From Arthrobacter burdickii (GTDB lineage Bacteria; Actinomycetota; Actinomycetes; Actinomycetales; Micrococcaceae), in the NCBI RefSeq assembly GCF_030433645.1, contig NZ_JAROCG010000002.1, positions 620,001-684,000 of the forward strand: a DNA stretch of 64,000 nucleotides, written 5' to 3'. The position numbers and the translations under genes are program-made. Every line of letters starts with the position of its first letter. The first letter of the stretch is position 1. The notes under the pieces were generated by a model. The model saw only the letters and a list, made by a program, of their open reading frames with translations. It was not told where the DNA came from and searched no databases. Shown here one piece after another: positions 1-8,460 of the stretch.

Positions 1-38
1 GGATCAGGCGGAGGGTCATGCTCCAGCCTAGGCAGGCG

Positions 39-111
39 CCGGTCCGCCGGCGCAATTCCGGCGGGCCGGTTGGACCTGCCCGGTCCCGTCACCACTTCGG
101 GATGGGACCGG
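39..111 (-). terminator. two GC-rich hairpins downstream of the AMIN-like gene
   Basis: A 12-bp stem with one G-T wobble pairs 39-50 with 58-69 around a 7-nt loop. A second 8-bp stem pairs 80-87 with 104-111. Both lie just past the stop of the minus-strand gene. Neither has a clear T run, so a terminator role is inferred from position and stem strength. Apart from these hairpins I see nothing in the first 121 bases. Confidence 0.4.
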
Positions 112-121
112 CAGGGATCTG

Positions 122-685
122 TCACCAGCTGTGTGCGACGTCGACCACCACCCTCGACCCATTACCGGGACCGGGTACCACGAAGACGCGGACTGGAAGC
201 CGCCCCCGCACCCCGATTCCGAAATCCGTATAGCCTTCGAAACTTCCAGCCTTCACGACTTGCCGGAAGGTGGAGTAGCCTGCAACGTTCACGAGTTCGC
301 GGCTATTGGCGGGCATGTACGTCGCACTACCCGCGTAGTTGTAGGCGGGAGCGTTGACTGTCACGGAGAGACGCGCCCCACCGCGTAGAGGAATCGAGTG
401 CGGGGAACCATACGGGTTGTAATTATCGACGTACCTCACGGTGTACCCGGAGACACGACCGTTGACATCGATGACGAGGCGATCGAAGCAAGGATGCTGG
501 CCGGACCGGACGTTGGTGATGGAACCGGAGTAGGTAGGGGTGTAGGCGGCTTTCGCCAACGAACCCCACGTGATGCCGCAATAGGCGGCGGATGCCGGTG
601 GTCCCCCCGCGAGGCCGAGGCCTGCGGTGAGGGCGAGGGCGGCGAGTGTGGCGGAGAGTTTCCCCGTCATGCGCGTTTTGTTCAT
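122..685 (-). CDS. secreted AMIN-like domain protein
   Basis: A 187-residue protein with a classic Sec signal peptide: Lys/Arg near the N-terminus, a hydrophobic core at about residues 10-28, and an Ala-Ser-Ala type cleavage site near residue 33. The mature part is a single beta-rich domain of about 150 residues. It contains the pattern CFDRLVIDVNG followed by a GYTVRYVDN segment, and ends with SRVVVDVAHSW. This is the pattern of actinobacterial AMIN-like proteins, whose biochemical role is not established. The start ATG is preceded by an AAGGTGG ribosome-binding site 7 nt upstream. The protein is probably exported and may bind the cell envelope. The family assignment is from memory of the pattern; the export signal is visible directly. 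Confidence 0.75.
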   Translation of the reverse strand: MNKTRMTGKLSATLAALALTAGLGLAGGPPASAAYCGITWGSLAKAAYTPTYSGSITNVRSGQHPCFDRLVIDVNGRVSGYTVRYVDNYNPYGSPHSIPLRGGARLSVTVNAPAYNYAGSATYMPANSRELVNVAGYSTFRQVVKAGSFEGYTDFGIGVRGRLPVRVFVVPGPGNGSRVVVDVAHSW

Positions 686-840
686 AGCGCACCACCTTGT
701 TGGAACGGATAGGTGCTTTCATACTGCTCCGGCGTGCAAGGAAAAGCGCCGCCGTCGTGCTGAACGGCACTGAATCGTTAGAGGTACACCGAATCGTTAG
801 GCAATCGCCGACGGCCGTACATATTCGGATAGCGCCGTCG

Positions 841-881
841 GGTGCAGGCGGGCGGAAATTTCTTCCCGGACCGCCTGCACC
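841..881 (-). terminator. hairpin terminator after the DUF885 gene
   Basis: A perfect 11-bp inverted repeat (GGTGCAGGCGG at 841-851, its complement at 871-881) begins 11 nt past the stop of the minus-strand gene. There is no strong T tract. Confidence 0.55.
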
Positions 882-892
882 GAACGACTCCG

Positions 893-2608
893 TCAGGACA
901 CCAGTGCCCGACGCAGCGTGTCGAGACCCACCGACCCGAGGTTGAGGGCCCGTGTGTGGAAATCTCGCAGGTCGAAGCTCCCGCCCTCGCTGGCCCGGAC
1001 CTCGTCGCGGATCTGCTCCCAGAGCCGCTGGCCGATCTTGTAGGACGGGGCCTGTCCCGGCCAGCCGAGGTAGCGGTTGTACTCGAAGTTGAGCTGGCCC
1101 TCGCTGATGGCGATGTTCCGCTTCAGGAAGCCGTAGCCCTTTTCCGGCGTCCAGGTGCCCTCACCCCAGCGCTCGGGGATCTCGAGCTCGAGGTGGACTC
1201 CGATGTCGAAGACGACGCGGGCCGCGCGCATCCGCTGGGCGTCGAGCATGCCGAGGCGGTCGCCCGGATCGGCGAGGAACCCGAGTTCCTGCATGAGGCG
1301 CTCGGCGTAGAGTGCCCAGCCCTCGCCCTGGCCGGAGACCCAGATGGCGTTGCGGCGCCACGGGTTGAGCAGTGCGCGCTGGTAGGTCGCCGTCGCGATC
1401 TGCAGATGGTGGCCAGGAACGCCCTCGTGGTACACGGTGGTCGTCTCCTTCCAGGTGGTGAAGGAGTCCTCGCCCTCGGGCACGGACCACCACATTCGTC
1501 CCGGACGGGAGAAATCATCACTGGGGCCCGTGTAGTAGATGCCGCCCTCGTTGGTCGGTGCGATCCTGCACTCGAGGCGGCGCATCACCTCCGGGATGTC
1601 GAAGTGGACCCCGGCCATGGCGTCGACCGCCCTGTCCGAGAGTTCCTGCATCCACGCCTGGAGCGCATCGGTGCCCTGCAGCTGACGGGCCGGGTCCTCG
1701 TCGAGGATGCGGATGGCCTCCTCGATCGATGCTCCCTCCCGGATCTCGTTCGCGACGGCTTCCTGTTCGGCAATCACGCGGTCGAGTTCCTCGACGCCCC
1801 ACGCGTACGTCTCCTCGAGGTCGACGGCGGACCCGAGGAAGAGACGCGACATCAGGGCGTAGTGTTCCCTTCCGACGGCGTCCTTCTCGGGTGCTGTGGG
1901 GAGGAGGTCGTCCTGCAGGAAGGACGCGAGCGAGCGGTAGGCGCCGCGTGCAGCGTCCGCACCTGAACGGAGCTGCTGCTGCACCGAGTCGGGGAGGTCG
2001 GCGTCGTCCGAGTGTGCGGTGGAGCCGAGGGTGTCGAAGAAACCGCCGTCCTCGGCGTACTTCGTAGACTGCTCGATTACGATGCCCACCTGCCGGCGGG
2101 CGGCGACGAGACCGCGCTCGCGGCCGGCGCGGAGGGATGCGATGTATCCGTCGATGGCGCCGGGGACATTGGCCATGCGCCCGGCGATATTGCCCCAGTC
2201 CTCCGCCGTGGCGGTGGGCATGAGGTCGAAGATCGCACGGATGTTCTGGGCGGGGCAGGCGATGTTGTTGAGTTCGGCGTACCCGAGTCCGGCGTCATGG
2301 ATCTCGAGGTCGAGTCCGAGCCTCTCGCGCATGGCGTCGAGCGTCACCGCATCCACGTCATCGGCGGGCTGGAGACCGTCGAGCAACCTCAGGGTGTTGC
2401 GGGCGGCGTCGGCGAGGGCATCGATGCCTGCCGGGGAGTAGTCCTGGTACTCGGTCTCATGGCCGGGGATGCCGAGTTCGGTGGCGAAATTCGGCATCAG
2501 TTCGAGCAGGGTCTCGTAGTAGGACGTGGCGACGGCATCGACGGCGGTCGAGTGCCGTGCCGGCTGCTCGCTGGAGGAGGGGGCGGAAGCTGGGGTGTCT
2601 TGGGTCAC
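893..2608 (-). CDS. DUF885 family protein, probable zinc metallopeptidase-like
   Basis: 571 residues with an all-alpha look and the motif YHEGVPGHHLQIA at about residues 392-404. This resembles the HExxH zinc site with a third histidine found across DUF885 proteins. A downstream EGWALYAERLMQELG segment carries the conserved glutamate that would complete the metal site. DUF885 members look like M3/M32-type peptidases, but the substrate is unknown for nearly all of them. There is no signal peptide, so it is probably cytoplasmic. The GTG start is chosen because a TAGGCT hexamer ends 6 nt before it and the family N-terminus begins soon after. It is transcribed toward the AMIN-like gene but separated from it by a hairpin, so it is probably a single-gene transcript. 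Confidence 0.85.
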   Translation of the reverse strand: MTQDTPASAPSSSEQPARHSTAVDAVATSYYETLLELMPNFATELGIPGHETEYQDYSPAGIDALADAARNTLRLLDGLQPADDVDAVTLDAMRERLGLDLEIHDAGLGYAELNNIACPAQNIRAIFDLMPTATAEDWGNIAGRMANVPGAIDGYIASLRAGRERGLVAARRQVGIVIEQSTKYAEDGGFFDTLGSTAHSDDADLPDSVQQQLRSGADAARGAYRSLASFLQDDLLPTAPEKDAVGREHYALMSRLFLGSAVDLEETYAWGVEELDRVIAEQEAVANEIREGASIEEAIRILDEDPARQLQGTDALQAWMQELSDRAVDAMAGVHFDIPEVMRRLECRIAPTNEGGIYYTGPSDDFSRPGRMWWSVPEGEDSFTTWKETTTVYHEGVPGHHLQIATATYQRALLNPWRRNAIWVSGQGEGWALYAERLMQELGFLADPGDRLGMLDAQRMRAARVVFDIGVHLELEIPERWGEGTWTPEKGYGFLKRNIAISEGQLNFEYNRYLGWPGQAPSYKIGQRLWEQIRDEVRASEGGSFDLRDFHTRALNLGSVGLDTLRRALVS

Positions 2609-2614
2609 GTCCAG

Positions 2615-2620
2615 AGCCTA
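2615..2620 (-). promoter_or_regulatory. -10 hexamer TAGGCT for the DUF885 gene
   Basis: The hexamer ends 6 nt before the GTG at 2608, a leaderless-type arrangement. Confidence 0.5.
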
Positions 2621-2782
2621 ACCCCAGCGGTTGCCGGAGGCTACTGACTGGCGGCCACCCGGCTCCGCAGGAAGGCAAAGCGCCGAGCGTCGCAGTCCAC
2701 CGGAACGCAGGTGATCCTCGGCCGCTCTGGATCCACCCGGTGACGGGGCCTACCGTGGGAGCACGACGAGGGGGAATCGGGT

Positions 2783-4054
2783 ATGGAGCACCATGGACAG
2801 CCGACCACGCACGGACGCCTGGGCCGGACCGCCACAGCGACCGCGGCCCTGGCCTTGCTGACCGCGTGCGCGGGATCCGCGCCGGACCAGCAGACGGCAC
2901 CGATCGAGCGCGTCGTCGTCGCCCAGGGCGAGTTTGCGGAGGCCGAGGACGCACTGCTCCGATCCGCCTTCCGCCTCGGCGCGCTCATGACCTCCGATCC
3001 GGACGTCAACCAGGTCACCAGCCCGCTCAGTGCCCTCTACGCGCTGTCGATGCTGCGCGCCGGAGCCGGGACGACGACCGCCGCTGAGATGGACGCGGTC
3101 CTGGGTCTGCCGGCCGAGCATCGTGACGAGGCGATGAACGCACTCCTCGCAAGCGTCCAGCGCTTCGACGGGAACCCGGGCGACGTCGACGAGGACGATC
3201 CGCCCGAGGCTCCCGTCCTGCACCTCGCCAACGCGGTCTTCGTCCCCGAATCCGGCGGCATCGGCGAGGAGTACCTAAAGACCCTGGCCCGCCAGTACGG
3301 CAGCGGCGTCTACCCCGTCGATTTCAGCGACGGCGCGACGGCGGGTCGCATCGACGACTGGGTGTCGAAGGAGACCGGCGGCCGGATCGAGAAGGCCCCG
3401 ATCGAGGTCGGTCCGGGCACGACGCTGTCCCTTCTCAACGCCGTCTACTTCGCAGCGGCCTGGGACGAGCCCTTCGATCCTTCCGGCACCTCGGACCAGG
3501 ACTTCCTGCTGGTCGATGGCAGCAGGGTGGACGTCCCGATGATGCACGGCACGCGAACGGAGCGGTACGTCGAGGGGGACGGCTGGAGTGGGATCGACCT
3601 GCCCTACGGTGACGGCTTCTTCCTGCGGCTCATCCTGCCTGCGGAAGGATCACCGCCGCGGTGGACCGAACAGGAGCTGCTCGACATAGCCTTCCTGCTC
3701 GATACAGCCAAGGATGTCCGGGTGGAGCTGAGCTTGCCGAAGTGGGACCACGAGTTCGAGCAGGACCTCCTGGAACCGTTGGCTGCTGCGGGACTCGACG
3801 AGTCTTTCGGGTCCGACGCCGACTTCCGTGCCATTCGACCGGGCTCCTTCGTCGACGGCGCTGCCCAGGTGGCCAACATCACGGTCGCGGAGAAGGGCAC
3901 CGTCGCGGCGGCCGTCACGCAATTGACGATGACGACGGGCGCTCCGATGCCACCCGAGGCGAGCATCTCCTTCGATCGGCCCTTCGGCTACCAGATCGTC
4001 CACGAGGAGACAGGACTGCCCGTGTTCCTCGGCACCGTGGCGGATCCGCGGTAG
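2783..4054 (+). CDS. serpin family lipoprotein
   Basis: 423 residues. The N-terminus has a hydrophobic stretch ending in LLTACAG, a lipobox with Cys at about residue 29, so the protein should be lipid-anchored outside the membrane. The rest is a full-length serpin fold: NQVTSPLSALYALSML near residues 73-89, LLNAVYFAAAWDEPF in the middle, and the hinge VAEKGTVAAAVTQ near residue 372. The short side chains at hinge positions P12-P10 (Ala-Ala-Ala) are those needed for loop insertion, so it is probably an inhibitory serpin. FDRPFGYQI and VFLGTVADP near the end match the conserved C-terminal strands. The P1 residue cannot be fixed by eye; it lies in the MTTGAPM stretch. A GAGGGGG site lies 9 nt before the ATG. 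It is divergent from the DUF885 gene. Confidence 0.9.
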   Translation: MEHHGQPTTHGRLGRTATATAALALLTACAGSAPDQQTAPIERVVVAQGEFAEAEDALLRSAFRLGALMTSDPDVNQVTSPLSALYALSMLRAGAGTTTAAEMDAVLGLPAEHRDEAMNALLASVQRFDGNPGDVDEDDPPEAPVLHLANAVFVPESGGIGEEYLKTLARQYGSGVYPVDFSDGATAGRIDDWVSKETGGRIEKAPIEVGPGTTLSLLNAVYFAAAWDEPFDPSGTSDQDFLLVDGSRVDVPMMHGTRTERYVEGDGWSGIDLPYGDGFFLRLILPAEGSPPRWTEQELLDIAFLLDTAKDVRVELSLPKWDHEFEQDLLEPLAAAGLDESFGSDADFRAIRPGSFVDGAAQVANITVAEKGTVAAAVTQLTMTTGAPMPPEASISFDRPFGYQIVHEETGLPVFLGTVADPR

Positions 4055-4130
4055 GTGAGCCCGAGAGATGCTTGGAGCCATGCCCGAAGCCAGCCCCGAA
4101 GGCTCATGCTGCACTCGCCTCTGAGCGGGG

Positions 4131-4367
4131 CTAGGTGATGGTGGGCCTTACGGGTCCTCGCGAGGCTCCTGCTGTCTGCGGCCTCGGCAGGCAGAGGTCC
4201 GTGATCAGGCCGGTTCCGGCGCACTCACGGAGGGTCCGGATCCCCGCTACGGCCGCCGCCTTGTCCGGGAACGGTCTGGACACGGCAATGACCGCCCCTT
4301 CCGGTGTCTTCAACCGGAACCTGAAGGCGTCGTCCCGATCATGGAAAAGCTCGATTATCGCGGCCAT
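4131..4367 (-). CDS. small DUF1508 (YegP-like) protein
   Basis: 78 residues. The pattern FRFRLKTPEGAVIAVSRPFPDKAAAVAGI is one copy of the DUF1508/YegP fold, a small beta-beta-beta-alpha unit with no assigned biochemical role. The start at 4367 is chosen over an in-frame ATG 129 nt upstream because an AGGGGGT ribosome-binding site sits just before it and the upstream residues are low-complexity. The C-terminal 20 residues are Pro/Arg-rich and not part of the domain. It converges with the serpin gene, 76 bp away. Confidence 0.8.
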   Translation of the reverse strand: MAAIIELFHDRDDAFRFRLKTPEGAVIAVSRPFPDKAAAVAGIRTLRECAGTGLITDLCLPRPQTAGASRGPVRPTIT

Positions 4368-4522
4368 GGCTACCCCCTGTAACCGCCCGGCAGAAGGACC
4401 ACTCGGGCTCGTCGTCGACGCCGAGTCGCAACGCTGCGTCCCGGCTGGCCCGGTAACGGGACGGGGCTTCCCCCATGTGACCCCAGCCACACCCATTTCC
4501 CCATGGTAGGGAGCCCGCTGCG

Positions 4523-4534
4523 TACTGGCGAGTA
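4523..4534. promoter_or_regulatory. candidate operator TACTGGCGAGTA
   Basis: An imperfect 12-bp dyad (TACT-GG/CG-AGTA) in the 201-bp gap between the DUF1508 gene and the carboxylase genes. It shares the outer TAC...GTA arms and central GCGAGTA with the dyad at 6582-6597 on the other side of the carboxylase pair. The regulator is unknown. Confidence 0.35.
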
Positions 4535-4568
4535 AGCCGGACGAGGGGTGCTGGACGCGAGGGTTGCG

Positions 4569-4808
4569 TCAGCGGACGCTGCGGCGCCAGGAGCCGGGTC
4601 CCGGCGTTGGGCCCAGCCGCAGCATGGCGCGGCGGACCCAGGACCTGCCGTGGTTCGGCGCCTCGTCCGCTTCCCCGCTTCCCCGCAGGGCGACGACGAC
4701 GGCGGTGAGGGCCGCCAGTTCTTCCTCCGTGGGGTTGCCGGAGACCACGGAGAGGAGGGCCGGGCTCTCCTGGTCGACGTGGTCGGGCGTGCTGTCCTGC
4801 GCGGTCAC
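4569..4808 (-). CDS. acyl-CoA carboxylase epsilon subunit
   Basis: 79 residues starting at a GTG that overlaps the TGA of the beta-subunit gene (GTGA overlap), which implies translational coupling. The pattern [23 protein letters not shown] near residues 18-41 is the diagnostic core of the small epsilon subunits of actinobacterial acyl-CoA carboxylases. These subunits stabilise or activate the alpha-beta complex that carboxylates acetyl- or propionyl-CoA for fatty acid and branched lipid synthesis. The C-terminus is a basic [10 protein letters not shown] tail seen in homologues. No alpha (biotin carboxylase) gene lies in this window. Confidence 0.88.
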   Translation of the reverse strand: MTAQDSTPDHVDQESPALLSVVSGNPTEEELAALTAVVVALRGSGEADEAPNHGRSWVRRAMLRLGPTPGPGSWRRSVR

Positions 4809-6400
4809 AGCGGGATGTTCCCGTGCTTCTTGGCGGGGTTGGCAGCCCGCTTGTCGCGCAGGGCGCGGAGCCCCCGGACGATCTGCAGCCGGGTCTCCGA
4901 CGGCGCGATGACAGCGTCGACGTAGCCCAGTTCGGCTGCCTGGTACGGGTTCAGCAGTTCTTCTTCGTACTGCTGCACGACGTCCGCGCGCGCGGCCTCG
5001 ACGTCCCCGCCCGCCTCGGCGACGGCCTTGAGCTGCCCGCGGTACAGGATGTTGACGGCGCCCTGGGCGCCCATGACGCCGATCTGCGCCGTGGGCCAGG
5101 CGAGGTTGAGGTCGGCGCCGAGCTTCTTGGACCCCATGACGATGTACGCGCCGCCATAGGCCTTGCGGGTGATGACCGTCAGTTTCGGCACGGTGGCTTC
5201 GGCGTAGGCATAGAGCAGCTTGGCGCCGCGCCGGATGATGCCCTGGAACTCCTGGTCCTTGCCGGGCAGGAAGCCGGGGACGTCTACGAGGGTCAGGATG
5301 GGGATGTTGAAGGCGTCGCAGTGCCGCACGAAGCGGGCCGCCTTCTCCGACGCGTTGATGTCGAGGGTGCCGGCGAACTGAAGGGGCTGGTTGGCCACGA
5401 TGCCGATGGTGTGGCCCTCGACGCGGGCGTAGCCCGTCACCACGTTCGGCGCATAGAGCGCCTGCATCTCGAGAAAGTGGCTGTCGTCGACGATCGCGTC
5501 GATGACGGCGTGCATGTCGTACGGCTGGTTTGCGGCATCCGGAATGAGTTCGTCGAGGGCGAGGTCCTCGTCCGTCACCTCGGCCTCCTCCACGAACTCC
5601 GTCAGCGGCGCCTCCGCGAGGTTGTTGGACGGGAGGAAGTCGAGCAGTTCGCGGACGAAGCCGATGGCGTCCGCCTCGTCGGTCGCGAGGTAGGCGGAGG
5701 TGCCCGTCGTCGTATTGTGCTGCCGTGCACCGCCGAGGGTCTCCATGTCCACGTCCTCGCCGGTCACCGTCTTGATGACGTCGGGGCCCGTGATGAACAT
5801 GTGCGACGTCTTGTCCACCATCACCACGAAGTCCGTCAGCGCGGGGGAGTAGGCCGCTCCTCCGGCGCAGGGACCCATGATGAGCGAGATCTGCGGGACC
5901 ACTCCGGACGCGTGGACGTTGTTGCGGAAGATGTCCGCGAACATCGCGAGCGACGCGACGCCCTCCTGGATGCGGGCGCCGCCGCCGTCGTTGATGCCGA
6001 TGACCGGGCACCCGTTGCGGAGCGCGAACTCCTGCACCTTGACGATCTTCTCGCCATTGACCTGGCTGAGGGAGCCGCCGTACACGGAGAAGTCCTGGCT
6101 GTAGATCGCGATCAGGCGCCCGTCCACCGTCGCGTAGCCGGATACGACGCCGTCGCCGAGGGGCTTCTTCCTCTCCATGCCGAAGGCGGTGGAGCGGTGC
6201 ACCGCGAAGGCATCGAACTCGACGAACGATCCCTCGTCCACGAGGAGGTCGATCCGCTCGCGGGCGGTGTTCTTGCCGCGGGCGTGCTGCTTCTCGATCG
6301 CTTCGGGGCCGGAGGGCTGCTCCGAGAGCGCCTTGCGCCTCCGGAAGTCGGCGAGCTTCCCGGCCGTCGTTGTCAGGTCGAGCTGCAGGTCCTGGTGCAT
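4805..6400 (-). CDS. accD: acyl-CoA carboxylase carboxyltransferase (beta) subunit
   Basis: 531 residues, the usual length for actinobacterial propionyl/acetyl-CoA carboxylase beta chains. It has two crotonase-like halves. The first carries [17 protein letters not shown] and the oxyanion-type [10 protein letters not shown]; the second carries GFLPGKDQE and the Gly-Gly pair of [11 protein letters not shown]. It transfers CO2 from carboxybiotin to the acyl-CoA. A GGAG site lies 6 nt before the ATG. It forms an overlapping operon with the epsilon gene. birA, which biotinylates the partner alpha chain, is nearby on the other strand, a grouping that makes functional sense. Acetyl- versus propionyl-CoA preference cannot be told from the sequence by eye. 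Confidence 0.93.
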   Translation of the reverse strand: MHQDLQLDLTTTAGKLADFRRRKALSEQPSGPEAIEKQHARGKNTARERIDLLVDEGSFVEFDAFAVHRSTAFGMERKKPLGDGVVSGYATVDGRLIAIYSQDFSVYGGSLSQVNGEKIVKVQEFALRNGCPVIGINDGGGARIQEGVASLAMFADIFRNNVHASGVVPQISLIMGPCAGGAAYSPALTDFVVMVDKTSHMFITGPDVIKTVTGEDVDMETLGGARQHNTTTGTSAYLATDEADAIGFVRELLDFLPSNNLAEAPLTEFVEEAEVTDEDLALDELIPDAANQPYDMHAVIDAIVDDSHFLEMQALYAPNVVTGYARVEGHTIGIVANQPLQFAGTLDINASEKAARFVRHCDAFNIPILTLVDVPGFLPGKDQEFQGIIRRGAKLLYAYAEATVPKLTVITRKAYGGAYIVMGSKKLGADLNLAWPTAQIGVMGAQGAVNILYRGQLKAVAEAGGDVEAARADVVQQYEEELLNPYQAAELGYVDAVIAPSETRLQIVRGLRALRDKRAANPAKKHGNIPL

Positions 6401-6573
6401 GGAGTCTCCGGTCGGCGGGTGGCATGGGACCGCGCCTCACTGGGCTGCGCGGAGCTCCCAGCCGAGACTGGAGGATTCCGACAAAGTGCGGCGCGTTTTC
6501 CCAAGTCTAGTGAGGATCAAAGGGCTTGCCGTTGTAGGACGTCTACAGTTTCCGAGGCCAACGCTTAGCCGGG

Positions 6574-6605
6574 GCTCCGATGTTACCCGCGAGTAACATC
6601 GGAGC
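6574..6605. promoter_or_regulatory. perfect 13-bp inverted repeat between accD and the HSDL2-type gene
   Basis: GCTCCGATGTTAC at 6574-6586 is perfectly repeated in inverse at 6593-6605 around CCGCGA. The core GTTACCCGCGAGTAAC looks like an operator for a TetR-type dimer. Its right arm ends 30 nt before the -10 hexamer of the plus-strand gene, and it lies about 170-200 bp upstream of accD, so it could serve either gene. Confidence 0.55.
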
Positions 6606-6635
6606 ATCGCGAGCTGCCGGGCGGCCCCCGGTGCT

Positions 6636-6641
6636 TATGGT
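6636..6641 (+). promoter_or_regulatory. -10 hexamer TATGGT for the HSDL2-type gene
   Basis: The hexamer ends 6 nt before the ATG at 6648. Confidence 0.45.
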
Positions 6642-6647
6642 GGGGCC

Positions 6648-7526
6648 ATGACTGCACGCAATGACGCTCAGGAATCCTCCGCTCCGGACGCCCGCCCCGG
6701 ACACCGATCGCTCGCCGGGCGCACTCTCCTCCTGTCGGGGGGAAGCCGTGGGATCGGCCTCGCCATCGCCCTGCGGGCCGCCCGCGACGGAGCCAACGTG
6801 GCCATCCTGGCGAAGACCGGCGAGCCGCACCCGAAGCTCGAAGGGACCGTCTACACCGCGGCTGAACAGATCGAGGCCGCAGGTGGCCACGCCCTGCCCC
6901 TGGTCGGCGACGTGCGGCACGACGACGACGTCCGGGCCGCCGTCGATACGACCGTCGGTACCTTCGGCGGCATCGACGCCGTCATCAACAACGCCTCGGC
7001 GATCGACCTCTCCAGGACGCCCGACGTGGACATGAAGCGCTACGACCTCATGGCGGACATCAACGTCCGCGGCACCTTCCTGCTGAGCAAGTCCTCCCTC
7101 GAGGCGCTGAAGCGTTCGGACAACCCCCACATCCTCACCCTCTCGCCGCCCCTGAACCTCACGCCGGAATGGGCGGGCAGGCATCTGGCCTACACCATGG
7201 CGAAGTACGGGATGAGCCTGACCACCCTCGGCCTCGCCGAGGAGCTCAAGGACGACGGCGTCGCCGTGAACTCCCTGTGGCCCGCGACCCTCATCGACAC
7301 GGCGGCCATCCGCGCCATGCCCGGCGGGGACCGCATCGTCCAGGCGGCTCGTAGCCCGCGGATCGTCGCCGACGCCGCGCACGCCGTCCTGGTCCGCCCG
7401 GCACGCGACTGCACCGGGAACTTCTACACGGACGAGGAGGTGCTCCGCGAGGAAGGCGTCACCGACTTCACGCCGTACAGCCTCGGCGCACCCGAGGACC
7501 GGCTCGTCCCGGACATCTTCCTCTGA
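6648..7526 (+). CDS. short-chain dehydrogenase, HSDL2-like
   Basis: 292 residues. The cofactor motif LLSGGSRGIGLAIAL is near residues 28-42, NNAS follows the fourth strand, and the catalytic region reads SPPLNLTPEWAG...YTMAKYGMS. The SPPLN plus YTMAKYGMS combination is characteristic of the hydroxysteroid dehydrogenase-like 2 group, in which the Ser-Tyr spacing is longer (16 residues here) than in ordinary SDRs. The natural substrate of the group is not settled; fatty acyl or steroid substrates are proposed. It sits between accD and birA, with a large dyad upstream, so a link to acyl-CoA metabolism is a reasonable inference. Confidence 0.85.
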   Translation: MTARNDAQESSAPDARPGHRSLAGRTLLLSGGSRGIGLAIALRAARDGANVAILAKTGEPHPKLEGTVYTAAEQIEAAGGHALPLVGDVRHDDDVRAAVDTTVGTFGGIDAVINNASAIDLSRTPDVDMKRYDLMADINVRGTFLLSKSSLEALKRSDNPHILTLSPPLNLTPEWAGRHLAYTMAKYGMSLTTLGLAEELKDDGVAVNSLWPATLIDTAAIRAMPGGDRIVQAARSPRIVADAAHAVLVRPARDCTGNFYTDEEVLREEGVTDFTPYSLGAPEDRLVPDIFL

Positions 7527-7562
7527 GGTCACGCGCTCCGGGGCAGGGAGCGCGGGGCCGGA

Positions 7563-7568
7563 TAAGAT
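7563..7568 (+). promoter_or_regulatory. -10 hexamer TAAGAT for birA
   Basis: The hexamer ends 7 nt before the ATG at 7576. Confidence 0.6.
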
Positions 7569-7575
7569 CGATGGC

Positions 7576-8457
7576 ATGTCCTCCCGCTACTCCAATCTCG
7601 AGCGCCCGGGCCTGAACCTCGGCGCACTGAGGACAGCCCTGTGCATGCCGTCGGGCCCGTTCTCCCGCCTCGACATCGTGGCACGGACCGGATCCACCAA
7701 CACCGACCTCGTGGAGCACGCCCAGCGGGAGGCAGCAGGGTGGCCCGACCTGAGCGTCCTCGGTGCCGAAGTGCAGACCGCAGGACGCGGACGGCTGGAC
7801 CGCAGCTGGATCGCGCCCGAGCGGTCATCGCTGTTCGTCAGCGTGCTCCTGCGCCCGTTCAACCGGCACGGGCGGCCCGTGCCCACCACGGCCTACTCCT
7901 GGTTCTCGCTCCTCGCCGCCCTGGCGCTCGCGGAGAGCGTCGAGGATCGCACGAAGATCGCCCCGCAGCTCAAGTGGCCCAATGACGTCACGGTGGACGG
8001 CCGGAAGCTCGCCGGTGTCCTGGCGCAGTTCGTGCCGGGCGCGGGTGCAGAGCCGCCCGCCGTCGTCGTGGGGATCGGCCTGAACGTCAGCCTCACCGAC
8101 GACGAACTCCCGGTGCCCACGGCCACCAGCCTGCTGCTCGAATACGCCGGCACCACGGACCGCAACATCCTGCTCAAGTCCTTCCTGCGCACGTTCGCCG
8201 ATTCCTACCGTGCCTTCTGCGACGTCGACGGCGACGCTTCCGCGGCGTGGGACAACGGGCCGTCCCTGCTGACCCGGGTCGGGGCGCGCATGGCGACGCT
8301 CGGCCAGGACGTCCGGGCCGAACTGCCCGGCGGCGCCCTGCTCAGCGGACGCGCGCTCGCCCTCGATGCCCAGGGCGCGCTGATCGTGCGCGACGACGAC
8401 GGCGAACGCCACACCATCTCCGCAGGCGACGTCGTGCACCTGCGCCCGCAGGCGTAG
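7576..8457 (+). CDS. birA: biotin--[acetyl-CoA-carboxylase] ligase
   Basis: 293 residues. The biotin-adenylate loop GRGRLDRSW is near residue 74, KWPNDVTVDGRKLAGVL is near residue 134, and a small beta-barrel C-terminal domain runs from about residue 245. There is no N-terminal winged helix, so this is a class I (monofunctional) ligase that biotinylates carboxylase subunits but is not expected to repress biotin genes. It heads a tight run with the PH-domain gene (3-nt gap) and the cyclase gene (overlap), suggesting one transcript. Confidence 0.93.
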   Translation: MSSRYSNLERPGLNLGALRTALCMPSGPFSRLDIVARTGSTNTDLVEHAQREAAGWPDLSVLGAEVQTAGRGRLDRSWIAPERSSLFVSVLLRPFNRHGRPVPTTAYSWFSLLAALALAESVEDRTKIAPQLKWPNDVTVDGRKLAGVLAQFVPGAGAEPPAVVVGIGLNVSLTDDELPVPTATSLLLEYAGTTDRNILLKSFLRTFADSYRAFCDVDGDASAAWDNGPSLLTRVGARMATLGQDVRAELPGGALLSGRALALDAQGALIVRDDDGERHTISAGDVVHLRPQA

Positions 8458-8460
8458 GCC

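Noticed and set aside
842-1966. A 374-codon plus-strand frame
   Set aside because: Antisense to the DUF885 gene, with no domain, no RBS and the odd composition typical of shadow frames in GC-rich DNA.
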